Source of the DNA: Haematobia irritans
Lineage: Eukaryota; Arthropoda; Insecta; Diptera; Muscidae
Assembly (NCBI RefSeq): GCF_050003625.1
Contig: NC_134397.1
Coordinates: forward strand, 198,421,063-198,485,062
DNA: 64,000 bases
Direction of reading: 5' to 3'
Part shown: one piece after another, positions 22,026 to 33,735 of the stretch
Position numbering within the stretch: the stretch's first letter is position 1
How the letters are laid out: each line of letters opens with the position of its first letter
The notes under the pieces: model-generated
The model's input: only the letters and a program-made list of their open reading frames with translations
What the model was told of the DNA's origin: nothing
Databases searched by the model: none
Made by a program: the position numbers and the translations under genes

Positions 22026-23389
22026 TATACCCTCCATCATAGGATGGGGGTATATTAACTTTGTCATTCCGTTTGTAACACATCGAAATATTGCTCTAAG
22101 ACCCCATAAAGTATATATATTCTGGCTCGTGGTGAAATTCTGAGTCGATCTAAGCATGTCCGTCCGTCCGTCTGTTGAAATCACGCAAAAATTGGTCCAC
22201 ATCGGTCCATAATTATATATAGCCCCCATATAAACCGATCCCCAGATTTGGGTTGCGGAGCCTCAAAGAGAAGCAAATTTCATCCGATCCGGCTGAAATT
22301 TGGTACATGGTGTTGGTATATGGTCTCTAACAATCATGCAAAAATTGGTTCACATCGGTCCATAATTATATATGGCGCCCATATAAACCGATCCCCAGAT
22401 TTGGGTTGCGGAGCCTCAAAGAGAAGCAAATTTCATCCGATCCGCCTGAAATTTGGTACATGATATTGGTATATGGTCTCTAACAACCATGCAAAAATTG
22501 GTCCACATCGGTCCATAATTATATATGGCGCCCATATAAACCGATCCCCAGATTTGGGTTGCGGAGCCTCAAAGAGAAGCAAATTTCATCCGATCCGCCT
22601 GAAATTTGGTACATGATATTGGTATATGGTCTCTAACAACCATGCAAAAATTGGTCCACATCGGTTCATAATTATATATAGCCCCCATATAAACCGATCC
22701 CCAGATTTGGCTTGCGAAGTCTCCAAGAGAAGCAAATTTCATCCAATCCGGTTGTAATTTGGATCATGGTGTTAGTATATGATCTTTAACAACCGTGCCA
22801 GAATTAGTCCATATCGGTCCATAATTATATAAATTTTGTCAAAATTTTATTTCTATAGAAAATTTTGTTCAAATTTTATTCGGTTCATAATCATGGTTGC
22901 CACTCGGACCAAAAATAATCAACCAAGATTTTATTTCTATAGAAAATTTTGTCAAAAGTTTATTTCTATAGAAAATTTTGTCAAAAGTTTATTTCTATAG
23001 AAATTTTTGTCAAAATTTTCTTTCTATAGAAATTTTTGTCAAAATTTTTATTTCTATAGAAAATTTTGTGAAAATTTTATTTCTATAGAAAATTTTGTTA
23101 AAATTTTATTTCTGTAGAAAATTTTGTCAAAATTTTATGTCTACTTTGTCAAACTGAATTATATACGTATTGGATCGATCTTTTTTGATTTAATATATAC
23201 CACGTTTGGACTTACATACAATTTGGAAGATGGTGTTAGGAGGTTTTAAGATACCTTGCCATCGACAAGCGTTACCGCAACTTAAGTAATTCGATTGTGG
23301 ATGGCAGTGTTTAGATGAAGTTTCTACGCAATCCATGATGGAGGGTACATAAGCTTCGGCCTGGCCGAACTTACGGCCGTATATACTTG
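22026..23389 (+). mobile_element. Near-complete DINE/Helentron-like element (CCCCCATATAAACCGA subfamily)
   Basis: The 5' end is TATACCCTCCATCATAGGAT...GGGGGTATATTAACTTTG. It has a CCGTCCGTCCGTC tract and four subrepeats with a measured period of 153 bp (TTGCGGAG at 22253, 22406 and 22559). The leader GGTTGCCACTCGGACCAAAA introduces a minisatellite at about 22910-23140. The 3' end is CTTCGGCCTGGCCGAACTTA to TACTTG. Non-coding. The most regular example of the family here. Confidence 0.85.
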
Positions 23390-25195
23390 TTTCAGTGTAA
23401 TATGGAAAATTTTTATAGCATATTTCGTTAACATTCCATACCTTAAATTAACGTTGTGAAATACATCAAAACGTAAAGTCATGCTAAAATTTGGGATTGC
23501 TTTCGACTGTCCTCTGTAGTGGATATTAGTACTCAAAGAGTTAAGAAGCCTTCTTTTTATATTAAATTAAATGATTTAATTGTGTTATATAAAATGAGTG
23601 GGTTGATAAAACAAGACATCTTTTTCTATATACTTTCAGAAACACTAAGAAGAATTAGCAAATATAAAATGATTGTTTTAATATCTCCAAGACTTTTATC
23701 GACAACGAAGAAGATTATCTTAAGAAAGCAACTGCAAAAATAAAACGAAACTTCTTTCTTTTTTACTAAACTTCCCTCTATAAAGAAAGTCACCGTGGGT
23801 ATTATGAAGCGAAGACAATCGGTAATCAATCAACATGACAAAAATACTTTACAAAAAAACCCTAAAAATATTCCCAGATTTCTCCGCGGAGAGCCTCTAG
23901 CAGTTATTTTTTTTTTTTCGAAAAACAAAACAAAAAAACTCTAAATAAATTTCTTGTAAACCCTCTCGTCAAAAATGGGGAGACCAACAAATGGACGTTT
24001 TGGACACCCATTAATAAAATTATCAGAGATTTCTGAAAATGATCAACTTCATTACTATGAGCAAGCGGCGATTCACAAACGACACCTACCACCAAAATCG
24101 TTAACACTGTAGGCCCCCTCCTATACGTTTCTCTTGTATGCACCAACCAACCCATCATGGTGATTGTCATAAGCGAATATGACAATTGAGACCGGTATAA
24201 GCCAATAAGTTAAGTCGCCTTCTTCTCAAAAGCCTCTACAGTATTCCGTTATGAAAACCGATAAAGGGTTAAGGGAAGGGAGGGAGTGGGGAGTTGGAGT
24301 ATAGGGAGATGGGTGATATTCCAGTATGTGAAGGAAAGTTCGTTGTTGGAGCTGCCAGTGCACAATGCGCCCATACCAAGCCCCCTTCTTCACACAAACC
24401 CCGAAAACACAAAAACCAACCATACAATTACACTGTGTAAGCAACAGTAGAGCTTTATCGCTTGTTTCCATAATCTTATGGTAACCGCCAGAAGTCCACG
24501 AAAACGTTGAAGACGACAAGTCCACCATATTAAAAAAATATTTTTGAAGGTTATTAACCTTTTACCTACTTTTCCCAAAAAATCCAAAAAAAAGTGAACA
24601 AAAAAACTCCAGCACTAACATTCCATAGTGTGGATGGATGTGGCTGACGAGTGGGTTAGCATGAATGAATCGATGATGAAGTGAATGTGGCAGCTTGACA
24701 CGCGTGTATTCTCTTTTACGACAAGCAAACAAACCAGCGAGCCAGCCAACCAGCTAGCAATCAGTCAACCAACCTAGTCGACCGCCCGCCCGCCCATCCA
24801 TCAATGGAAAAAGTTTAAATATTTCAGCAGTCTTGAATTCAGTCAAGTTTTCCGTGTATTAGTACAGTAACAACTTACCGAAAAGACTAACTAGAATGAA
24901 TTTTGGATCGAAGGGGAAGGGGGTATACTACCAAGTACATACTTACACTGCATACAAGTTGAATAGGTCCAATTGGAAGGCAGTTTGAAGGTTTTAAAAA
25001 ATCGGCATTCTGAAAAAGAATAAGAAAAGAACATTAACACATTATGAGTAACCTGATAGCAATACAGATAATCAATAAGGGACTAGATTCACTGCTGTAA
25101 CAGTTGGTAAAATTCTATCAAAAACGGTAGATTTTTTACTGTTTGGTAGATTGGCAGAATTCTTTATGTTTTAATAGGTTTTCAAAAATATTCCT
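23390..25195. other. Unique DNA without a recognisable gene
   Basis: Less AT-rich than its surroundings, with homopolymer runs, a GAGGGAGTGGGGAGTTGG stretch near 24280 and CCCGCCCGCCCG near 24784. It may be intron or 5' flanking DNA of a neighbouring gene, but I see no exon, promoter or RNA that I can defend. Its segment 24626-24651 reappears at 25421-25446. Confidence 0.5.
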
Positions 25196-27000
25196 CTCCA
25201 ACTAAGAAGTAAAACATTTTCTATAGAAATACAATTTTGATAAAATTTTCTATAGAAATACAAATTTGATAAAATGTTTCCTTGAAATAAAATCTTGACA
25301 AAATTTTCTATAAAAATAAAATTTTGACAAAATTTTCTATAAAAATAAAAAATTCTTTATGGAAATAAAATTTTGACAAAATTTTTTATAGAAATAAAAT
25401 TTTGTCAAAATATGCTATTTTAGTGTGGATGGATGTGGCTGACGAGGATAAATGTGGTTGACAAAATTTTCTTAAAAATTAAATTTTGACAAAATTGTCT
25501 ATAAAAATAAAGTTTTGACAAAATTTTCTATAGAAATAAAATTTGGCAAAAACTTTCTATAGAAATAAAATTTTGCAAAAATTTTCTATAAAAATAAAAT
25601 CTTGACAAAATTAAAAAAAATATATAAAATTTTCTGTAAAAATAAAATTTCGACAAAAATTTGTATAAAAATACAATTTTGACAAAATTTTCTATAAAAA
25701 TAATATTTTGACAAAATTTTTTATAGAAATAAAATTTTGACAAAATTTTTTATAGAAATAACATTTTGACAAAATTTTCTATAGAAATAAAATGATGACA
25801 AAATTTTCTAGAGAAATAAAATTTTCTATAAAAATAAAATCTTGACAAAATTAAAAAAAATTATAAAATTTTCTGTAAAAATAAAATTTTGACAAAAATT
25901 TTGTATAAAAATACAATTTTGACAAAATTTTTTTTGACAAAATTTTTTTATAGAAATAAAATTTCGACAAAAGTTTTTATAGAAATAAAATTTTGACAAA
26001 ATTTTTATAGAAATAACATTTTGACAAAATTTTCTATAGAAATAAAATGATGACAAAATTTTCTAGAGAAATAAAATGTTGATAACATTTTCTATAGAAA
26101 TACAATTTTAATAAATTTTTGTATAAAAATAAAATCTTGACAACATTTTCTATAAAAATAAAATTTTGATAGTATTTTCTATAAAAATAAAATCTTTACA
26201 AAATTTTATATAAAAACAATATTTTGACCAAATTTTTTATAGAAATAAAGTATACTATAGAAATAAAATTTTGACAAAATTTTCTATAAAAATAAAATTT
26301 TGACAAAACATTCAGTAGAAATAAAATTTTGCAAAAACTTTCTATAGATATAAAATTTTGCAAACATTTTCTATAAAAATTAAATTTTGAAAAAGTTTTC
26401 TATAAAAATAAAATTTTGACAAAAATTTTTTATAATAAATAAAATTTTGATAAAATTTTCTATAAAACAAACATTTTGACAAAAATTTTTATAGAAATAA
26501 AATTTTGTCAAAATATTCTACAGAAATAAAATGTTGACAAAATTTTCTTAAAAATTAAAATTTGACAAAATTTTTTTATAAAAATAAAATTTTGACAAAA
26601 TTTTCTGTAGAAATAAAATTTTGCAAAAACTTTCTATAGAAATAAAATTTTGCAAAAATTTTCTATAAAAATAAAATCTTGACAAAGTTGTCTATAAAAA
26701 TAATATTCTGACAAAATTTTCTATCAAAATAAAATTTTGAAAAAATTTTCTATAAAAATAAAATTTTGAAAAAATTTTCTATGAAAATAAAATTTTGACC
26801 AAATTAAAAAAATTGACAAAATTTTCTGTAGAAATAAAATTTTGACAAAATTTTCTATAAAAATAAAATTTGAACAATAATTTCTATAGAAATAAAATGT
26901 TGACAAAATGTCCTATAAAAATACAATTTTGACAAAAATTTGTATAAAAATACAATTTTGACAAAATCTTCTATAAAAATAATATTTTATATAAACCCAG
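25196..27000 (-). repeat. 29-bp-unit minisatellite, GAC spacer, degenerate
   Basis: About 60 units in the AAATTTTGACAAAATTTTC orientation with many point changes. A block near 25560-25800 (with a run of poly-A and AATATATAAAATTTTCTG) is repeated near 25810-26050, so segments longer than one unit were duplicated. A foreign 26-bp piece lies at 25421-25446. Confidence 0.93.
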
Positions 27001-27352
27001 CCAACTGCACTCAAATCGACGATTTGACGGTGGCAAAGGAAAAGAGATATGATTGTTTCGAATTTATTTCGGCATAAGCCGGCTATCATGTAAAATCTTT
27101 TTTCAGAAGGTTCAAGTGTGGTTCATTGTTGGGTTTAATGAACTGCCTGAATTTATTCTGTCAGTTGATAGTTTTGCTGCAAGTAGAGGATGCTGACGAG
27201 GAATGTGGTAATTCCGAAACGTGCGTCCATCCAACCATCTTGCAGTCTATAGGGCTTTGCCCAAATAAATTTGACAAACATTATTTTCCTCCGTTGGTTA
27301 AGCTACACTTATAGTTTCGTCAATGCATGTTTTTAAGCTGAAATCAAAAAAC
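27000..27352 (+). mobile_element. Dispersed element with CAA-rich tail, possibly retroelement 3' end
   Basis: A block of normal base composition inside the minisatellite, ending TTTTAAGCTGAAATCAAAAA then ACAACAATAAAA. Its last ~110 bases recur inverted at 37892-38003, also inside a minisatellite. The A/C-rich tail and truncated second copy fit a SINE or LINE 3' end. No reverse transcriptase or other domain is visible in it. Confidence 0.6.
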
Positions 27353-27354
27353 AA

Positions 27355-27922
27355 CAATAAAAATAAAATTTTGACAAAAATTTCTGTAGAAATAAAATTT
27401 TGCAAAAACTTACTGTAGAAATAAAATTTTCCAAAAATTTTTATAGAAATTAAATTTTGACAAAATTTTCTATACAAATAAAATTTTTTATAAAACCAAA
27501 ATTTTGACAAAATTTTGTATAGAAATAACATTTTGACAAAATTTTCTATACAAACAAAATGTTGACAATATTTACTATACATTTTGTCAAAATTTTCCAT
27601 AAGAATACAATTTTGACAAAATTTTCTATAGAAATAAAATTTAACAAAAATTGCGATAAAAATAATATTTAGACAAAATATATAAAATATTTAGGAAAAA
27701 TGATCCATCGAAATCAAATGTTGACAAAATTTTCTACACAAGTACACTTTTGAAAAAATTTTCTATAGAAATAAAATTTAACAAAAATTTTCTATAGAAA
27801 TACAATTTTGATAAAATTTTCTATAAAACTAAAATTTTGACAAAATTGTCTACAAAAATAAAATGTTGCAAAAATTATGTCAAAATTTTCTATAGAAATG
27901 AAATTTTGATAAAATAATATTT
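27355..27922 (-). repeat. 29-bp-unit minisatellite, continuation
   Basis: Same array as 25196-27000, interrupted by the dispersed element. It ends at a DINE-like 5' end. Confidence 0.9.
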
Positions 27923-27923
27923 T

Positions 27924-28750
27924 TATACCCTGCGCCACACTGTGGAACAGGGTATTATAAGTTAGTGCATATGTTTGCAACACCCAGAAGGAGATGAGAT
28001 AGACACATGGTGTCTTTGGCAAAAATGCTCAGGGTGGGCTCCTGTCCATGTCCGTCTGTCCGTGAACACATTTTTGTAATCAAAGTCTAGGTCGCAGTTT
28101 TAGTCCAATCAACTTCAAATTTGGCACAAGTATGTATTTTGGCACAGAATAGAACACTATTGATTTTGGAAGAAATCGATTTAGATATAGCTCCGATTTA
28201 CACTCATATCATCACAGAGGCCAATTGTTTGCTCCGATTTAGTTGAAATTTTGCACAGGGAGTTGAACTAGCATTGTTGCTATGCGTGCCAAATTTGGCT
28301 GAAATCGGTTCAGATTTAAATATAGCTCCCATAAATATGTTTTTCTGATTTCGACAAAAATGGTCAAAATACCAACATTTTCCTTGTAAAATCGCCACTG
28401 CTTAGTCGAAAGGTTGTAAAAATGGCCCTAATTTTCCTAAACTTCTAATACATATATATCGAGCGATAAATCATTTTCCTTAAAATTGCTTCAGATTTAA
28501 ATGTTTCCCATATTTTTTACTAACATTGTGTTCCACCCTAGTGCATTATCCGACTTTAATTTTGAGTCTATAGATTTTGTAGAAGTCTATCAAATTCTGT
28601 TCAGATCGAGTGATATTTAAATGTATGTATTTGGGACAAACCTTTATATATAGCCCCAAACACATTTGACGGATGTGGTATGGTATCGAAAATTTAGATC
28701 TACAGGGTATAATATAGTCGGCCCCGCCCGACTTTAGACTTTTCTTACTT
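27924..28750 (+). mobile_element. DINE/Helentron-like element (ACAGAGGCC subfamily) with both ends
   Basis: It runs from TATACCCTGCGCCACACTGT...ACAGGGTATTATAAG, through a single core subrepeat, to GGGTATAATATAGTCGGCCC, CGCCCGACTTTAGAC and CTTACTTG. This copy shows that the 4.2-6.2 kb and 10.9 kb pieces belong to a family with its own 3' end, a GTCGG...CCCGAC stem instead of TTCGGCC/GGCCGAA. Confidence 0.82.
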
Positions 28751-29289
28751 GTTGTTTAGTAGTTGTTGGTAAAATTTGCCCAAATTTGGTAGATTATTTG
28801 TGGCAACCGTGGCTAGGTTAGGTTACGTACACTAATAGAAAAAACTGTTCTTACATTTTCGTTGGCCATGAGAAGTAAGCGTTAGACGTTGTTATGGCAA
28901 CTCCGTCGGTGATGTAATGTGCTAAGGCAACTGTTAACGAGTATGGAGCAGACAAGTCAGGTTCGAGTCACGGTAGTGGAAAAAAATCTAGAGGTGTAAA
29001 TAAATTAATTTGTAATGTAAATTTAATGTAAAAATTAATTCATGGAAATTAGTACTCATAACAATGTTACTGTTCAGGATTAAAAAACAAACAAAAATAA
29101 TGTTTAAAATATATTTTTACATTTTTTTTGTAATTAAGGATCTGAAATATTAATTAAAATTGTATATAAAAAATTACAATAATAAAAAAAATTGTACAAT
29201 GCGGGATTCCAATCTGGGTCCTCATGTTATGAGATGAATCTTCGAAGTTGCTGTACCCACAGCACAAATAGCAATCGTATGTCCAAATG
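28751..29289. other. AT-rich DNA; inverted minisatellite leader at its start
   Basis: TTTGGTAGATTATTTGTGGC then AACC (28788-28811) is the reverse of the leader that precedes the arrays, without an array attached. The rest has no recognisable feature. Confidence 0.5.
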
Positions 29290-29291
29290 TA

Positions 29292-29519
29292 CACTGGTAG
29301 AAAAAGCTTCGTTATATTCATGAAATGTGTCATTAAAATTGAGCCAACGAAACAAATTCATTGATATAACGAAATTTTTCGTTACTATAACGAATTTTCT
29401 GTTAGTCAACGAAACGTTTCGTACTATTAACGAACATTTTCATTGTCTTAATGAAAATGTTTCGTTGTATTAATGAAAATATTTCGTTGGCTCAATTTTA
29501 ATGAAATTTTCTTTGTGTG
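29292..29519 (+). mobile_element. Hairpin MITE (TTCGTT family), complete
   Basis: 228 bp, the same length as the palindrome-arm copy at 18140-18367. Ends CACTGGTAGAAAAAG and CTTTGTGTG, TA at 29290-29291 and 29520-29521. Internally palindromic with repeated AACGAA/TTCGTT words. Confidence 0.92.
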
Positions 29520-29675
29520 TACGTATAACCTCAAAATTGCCAAATGACAGATTACAGCACTAGGATCGCCCAATCCCGAAATATAGAAGAAAACCCCCGT
29601 ATCTGTTGAAGTACATCGAAAGAAGTACACCGAAAGAAACAAAAACGAAAAAAACCGTTATGTAACTGAGAAGAA

Positions 29676-29882
29676 GGGAGCCACCGTGGTCCAATAGTTA
29701 GCATGCCTTGTATACACAAGGCCGAGGATTCGATTCCTGCTTCGACCTTTGTAAATGAGCTAAACATGGAATCGGGCAGCACTCATTGATAAGAGAGAAG
29801 TTCACTAATGTGGTATCACAATGGACTGAATAGTCTAAATGAGTCTGATACATTGAGCTGCCACCTAACCTAACCTAACTAT
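29676..29882 (+). mobile_element. tRNA-derived SINE with internal deletion
   Basis: It begins GGGAGCCACCGTGGT, keeps a slightly damaged A box and B box (GATTCGATTCC), then jumps from CTTCGACC to the GAGCTAAACATGGAATCGGG body, losing about 140 bp. It ends in a CCTAACCTAAC tail. A perfect 10-bp target duplication, CTGAGAAGAA, lies at 29666-29675 and 29883-29892, so it integrated already in deleted form or was deleted later. Confidence 0.92.
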
Positions 29883-29892
29883 CTGAGAAGAA

Positions 29893-30975
29893 AATTTCGT
29901 TAAAAAGTACGATTTTTTTTAGGATGAAAAATTGATGCAGAATATTTCATAAAAATCTACGGAAAGTTTGTTGTTTCAATTAAAAATATACAAAAAAGTA
30001 TTAATGAAATAGGTTTCGTAATAATAACGTAGAGAATTCTCTCGGCGAGGAAGGTTATCGCCGCCGTATTTGGAGGCATCGAGAATTCGTACTTTCGTAC
30101 ATCGAGTATATTGAAAAATAAATTGCAAATTAATAAACCGAGAGGTTTATTAATTTTTTTAGGCCAAGTACGTAAATTGCCCTGCTATATTTCAGAACCC
30201 TTTGACATGATTGTAATCATACATTTCCAGGAGAAATATATCGATTTTTCCATTGACCACATATTGATACATGTTAGAATAATAATGAACATTTTACATA
30301 GCATATTCCTTTTTGGATAAAAAAGTACGAAATAATAGCTGCCATAATAATTTCCTAGCTTTCGCTGGATGAATTGTTTCAGTCTAGCTCTGATCACTAG
30401 TACTCTTACCTTTGCCATTCTACTCTGTGGCGTGGAAGCCGTGTCTTCGACTTTGGGAATTCTTTTAGCATTTGAGATGGTCGCATGTGTGTGTGTGTAT
30501 GGCCAGTGTGAGGGTATTTTTTATGGATTTTGCTCATAAACAAACACATCATTATAACTTGACCCACATTTTAAAAGTATCCACAATACCAACACCGACA
30601 ACAAAGAAACCCTAACACAATACCCACAATCGTGGTGGTAATAACTTAAGAGCTAACGCCAATACAACTCTTGACTACGGATTTGGTTGCCATGATTATT
30701 TTGTTTTTACTTCTATGAGAATGTCTTCTTGTATTTGTCGGTCAAACGATTATTTGGTGGTATGGTTTCCCCTACTACACCCAGAGAAGGAATATGATCA
30801 TCCCAAACATGTTTCAAGAGCAAATGTTATTCTTGGACGCATGGATTTGCATTTGTTTGTCGCGACCATGTTATTTTTTGAAAAATCGTGTATCCGATTT
30901 CGGCACAATGTTTACTAATTTTACAAAAATTGAACACTTTTTATAAAAAAAAAAAATAATAATTAAAAATTAAAA
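29893..30975. other. Unique DNA without a recognisable gene
   Basis: AT-rich with a (GT)n patch near 30490. Short open frames only. No known repeat recognised. Confidence 0.5.
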
Positions 30976-32432
30976 CAAGTATATACGGCCGTAAGTTCGG
31001 CCATGCCGAATCTTATGTACCATCCACCATGGATTGCATAGAAACTTGTACTAAAGACTGTCATCCACAATCGAATTACTTGGGTTGTGGTGTCTTAACA
31101 CTTCTTAACATCGTTTTCTAAATTGTGAGTTAGTCCATACGTGGTAGAGAGCCAGAATTGAAATATGGGGGTTGCTTATATTGGGGCTATATACAATTAT
31201 GAACTTGATATGGACCAATCTTTGTGTGATTGGGGATCAATTTATCTGAGGGTTATTTATAACTATAGACCGATATGGACCTAGTTAGGCATAGTTGTTA
31301 ACAGCCACATACTAGCACAATGTACCAAATTTCAACTGACTCGGATGAAATTTGCTCCTCCAAGAGGCTCCAAAACTAAATCTCGAGATCGGTATATATG
31401 GGGGCTAAATATGATTATGGATTGACATGGACCACTTTTGGCATGGCTGTTGGATACCATATACTAACATCACGTACAAAATTTCAACAGAATCGGATGA
31501 ATTTTGCTCTTCCAAGGGGCTCCGGAGGTCAAATCTGGGGATCGGTTTATATGGGGCCTATATATAATTATTGGCCGATTTCGACCAATTTGTGCATGGG
31601 TGTTTGAGGCCATATATTAACACCACCTACCAAATTTAAACTGAATCAGATGAATTTTTGTCTTCCAAGAGGCTCCGGAGGTCAAATCGGTTTATATGGG
31701 GGCTTAGGACCGATGTGGACCAATTTTTGCATGGTCATTAGAGACCATATACTGACACCATGTACCAAATTTCAGCCTGATCGGATGAAATTTGCTTCTC
31801 TTAGAGGCTCCGCAAGCCAAATCGGGGGATCGGTTTATATGAGGGCTATATATATTTAATTATGGACCGATGTGGACCAATTTTTGCATGTTTGTTAGAG
31901 ACCATACACTAAAACCATGTACCAAATTTCAGCGGGATCGGCTGAAATTTACTTCTCCTAGAGGCCTCGCAATCCAAATCGGGGGATCGGTTTATATGGG
32001 GGCTATATATAATTATGGACCGATGTGGACCAATTTTTGCATGGTCATTAGAGACCATATGCTGACACCATGTACCAAATTTCAGCCGGATCGGATGAAA
32101 CTTGCTTCTCTTAGAGCAATCGCAAGCCAAATTTGGGGGTCCATTTATATGGGGGCTATACGTAAAAGTGGACCGATATGGCCCATGTGCAATGCCATCC
32201 GATTTACATGAATAACAACTACTTGTGCCAAGTTTCAAGTCGATAGCTTGTTTCGTTCGGAAGTTAGTGTGATTTCAATAGACGGAAGGACGGACGGACA
32301 TGCTCAGATCGACCCCGAATATCACCACGAATCAGAATATATACACTTTATGGGGTCTTAGAGCAATATTTCGATGTGTTACAAACGGAATGACAAAGTT
32401 AATATACCTCCATCCTATGGTGGAGGGTATAA
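30976..32432 (-). mobile_element. DINE/Helentron-like element (CCCCCATATAAACCGA subfamily)
   Basis: Reverse orientation: CAAGTATATACGGCCGTAAG and a GGCCATGCC palindrome at the left, then about six ~150-bp subrepeats, then GACGGACGGACATGCTCAG and CCTATGGTGGAGGGTATA at the right. Unlike its relatives it has no minisatellite between 3' end and core. Frames such as 31909-32238 are repeat-generated. Confidence 0.85.
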
Positions 32433-33735
32433 AAATTAAAAAAAATCCATCACCTTTTTCCGCTGACTTAGTCTTCCGAATTTGATTAAAAAGTTAATCG
32501 TATCAATTAATTTATTAATTGAAATATTTTTTAACTTCAATCAATTGTTTAATTGAAAATATTTTGGTATTTTTTTCTGTGCATTGGGCGGCAGAAATGC
32601 AACGGAGAACCTCTTGTTTAAGCCGTTCTTGGTTGACGCGTGCTGAATGCGATGATGTTGAGTCCTTTTGGAATGTCCGTGGTCCGGGATCTTTGGCAAA
32701 TAACACATATCATTTTGTTTGTTTACAAACTGTTCAATTTGGAATGGCTTCTCCTCGATAACTGGCGACATTTGTGCAAGGGAAGCAATTCTTTGGCTCT
32801 TTCCACTCTATCTTTTTTTAGCTTCTGTGAGTACTTGCACTTTTCGGAAAATTCATGGTTGCAGCCCTAGCTGATTTTTCTATATGTGTTGCATCCGTTC
32901 TCGTGATATGTTTAGCTCACAAGGAAGTTTGCTACAACTGCAACATGAATTTCATATTCAAATTTGGTCTTCAGGGATAATTTTTATTGTTATCACCGTG
33001 TTTTTGTTCAATTTTTGGACGTGATGATACCAATATTTGGATGTATTACAAACACTCGGATGGGTTATTTCGTTCCTAGTTACAATTTACTCTCCCAACC
33101 TCTTATTTGGATCTTTATTCTTTTTCATTGATACCTATGTGAAATTCGAATAAAATAATTCTGGGAAATCGATTTATTTTTGTACGAAAATTACCATGAA
33201 ACATTATACTCGGCTCACCCTTTACAAAAGTACAATTAACTTCGTTGAGCTAAACAGGAAAAATATTCAAACTTGTAATGAGGGTGTATTGGACAAAAAA
33301 ATCCCCCCTGAGAAAACGCATCAATGACAGTGTCATGATCAACAGTAAAGCCAGCAGTCAGTATCACGCCATCTGAAAACAACCAGCTCTTCACTTTATA
33401 TTCTCACCACAATTTCGCTCAACTTAAGACAAACCTTTGTAAGATTCACAATTGGAGAGAAGAGAAAATAATAAATTAATACCGGCATCTTAACAACCAA
33501 CGTCAGAAAAATACCAACAAAAGAAGCCCACAACAGATAAAACAACACCAACAAAAACAACACCACTAACAGCAACAACATAAATAACAACTTCTTGTAT
33601 TTTTTAACTTTCACTTAGAAAGTTCTGCTTGTGGTTGTTTGGCTATGTAGATTTTTTTTCTGTTCAGTCTTCTCAATTTTGTCGATTTTATTTCTTAACC
33701 GTTTGTTAACCCAGAATAATTTGTGGAGTATATAC
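32433..33735. other. Unique DNA; short AATTGATT-hairpin fragment near its start
   Basis: 32490-32585 resembles the hairpin MITE at 53506-53791 (alternating AATTAATT/CAATTGTTTAATTG and TTTTTTTCTGTG end). The rest (32590-33735) is unique, with AAC/CAACAACA-rich patches near 33540-33590 and no supported gene. Confidence 0.45.

Noticed and set aside
25528..28022. Open frames of KFYFYRKFCQNFISIE type in the minisatellites
   Set aside because: A 29-bp unit read through three frames gives a 29-residue period. This is an arithmetical effect without coding meaning.
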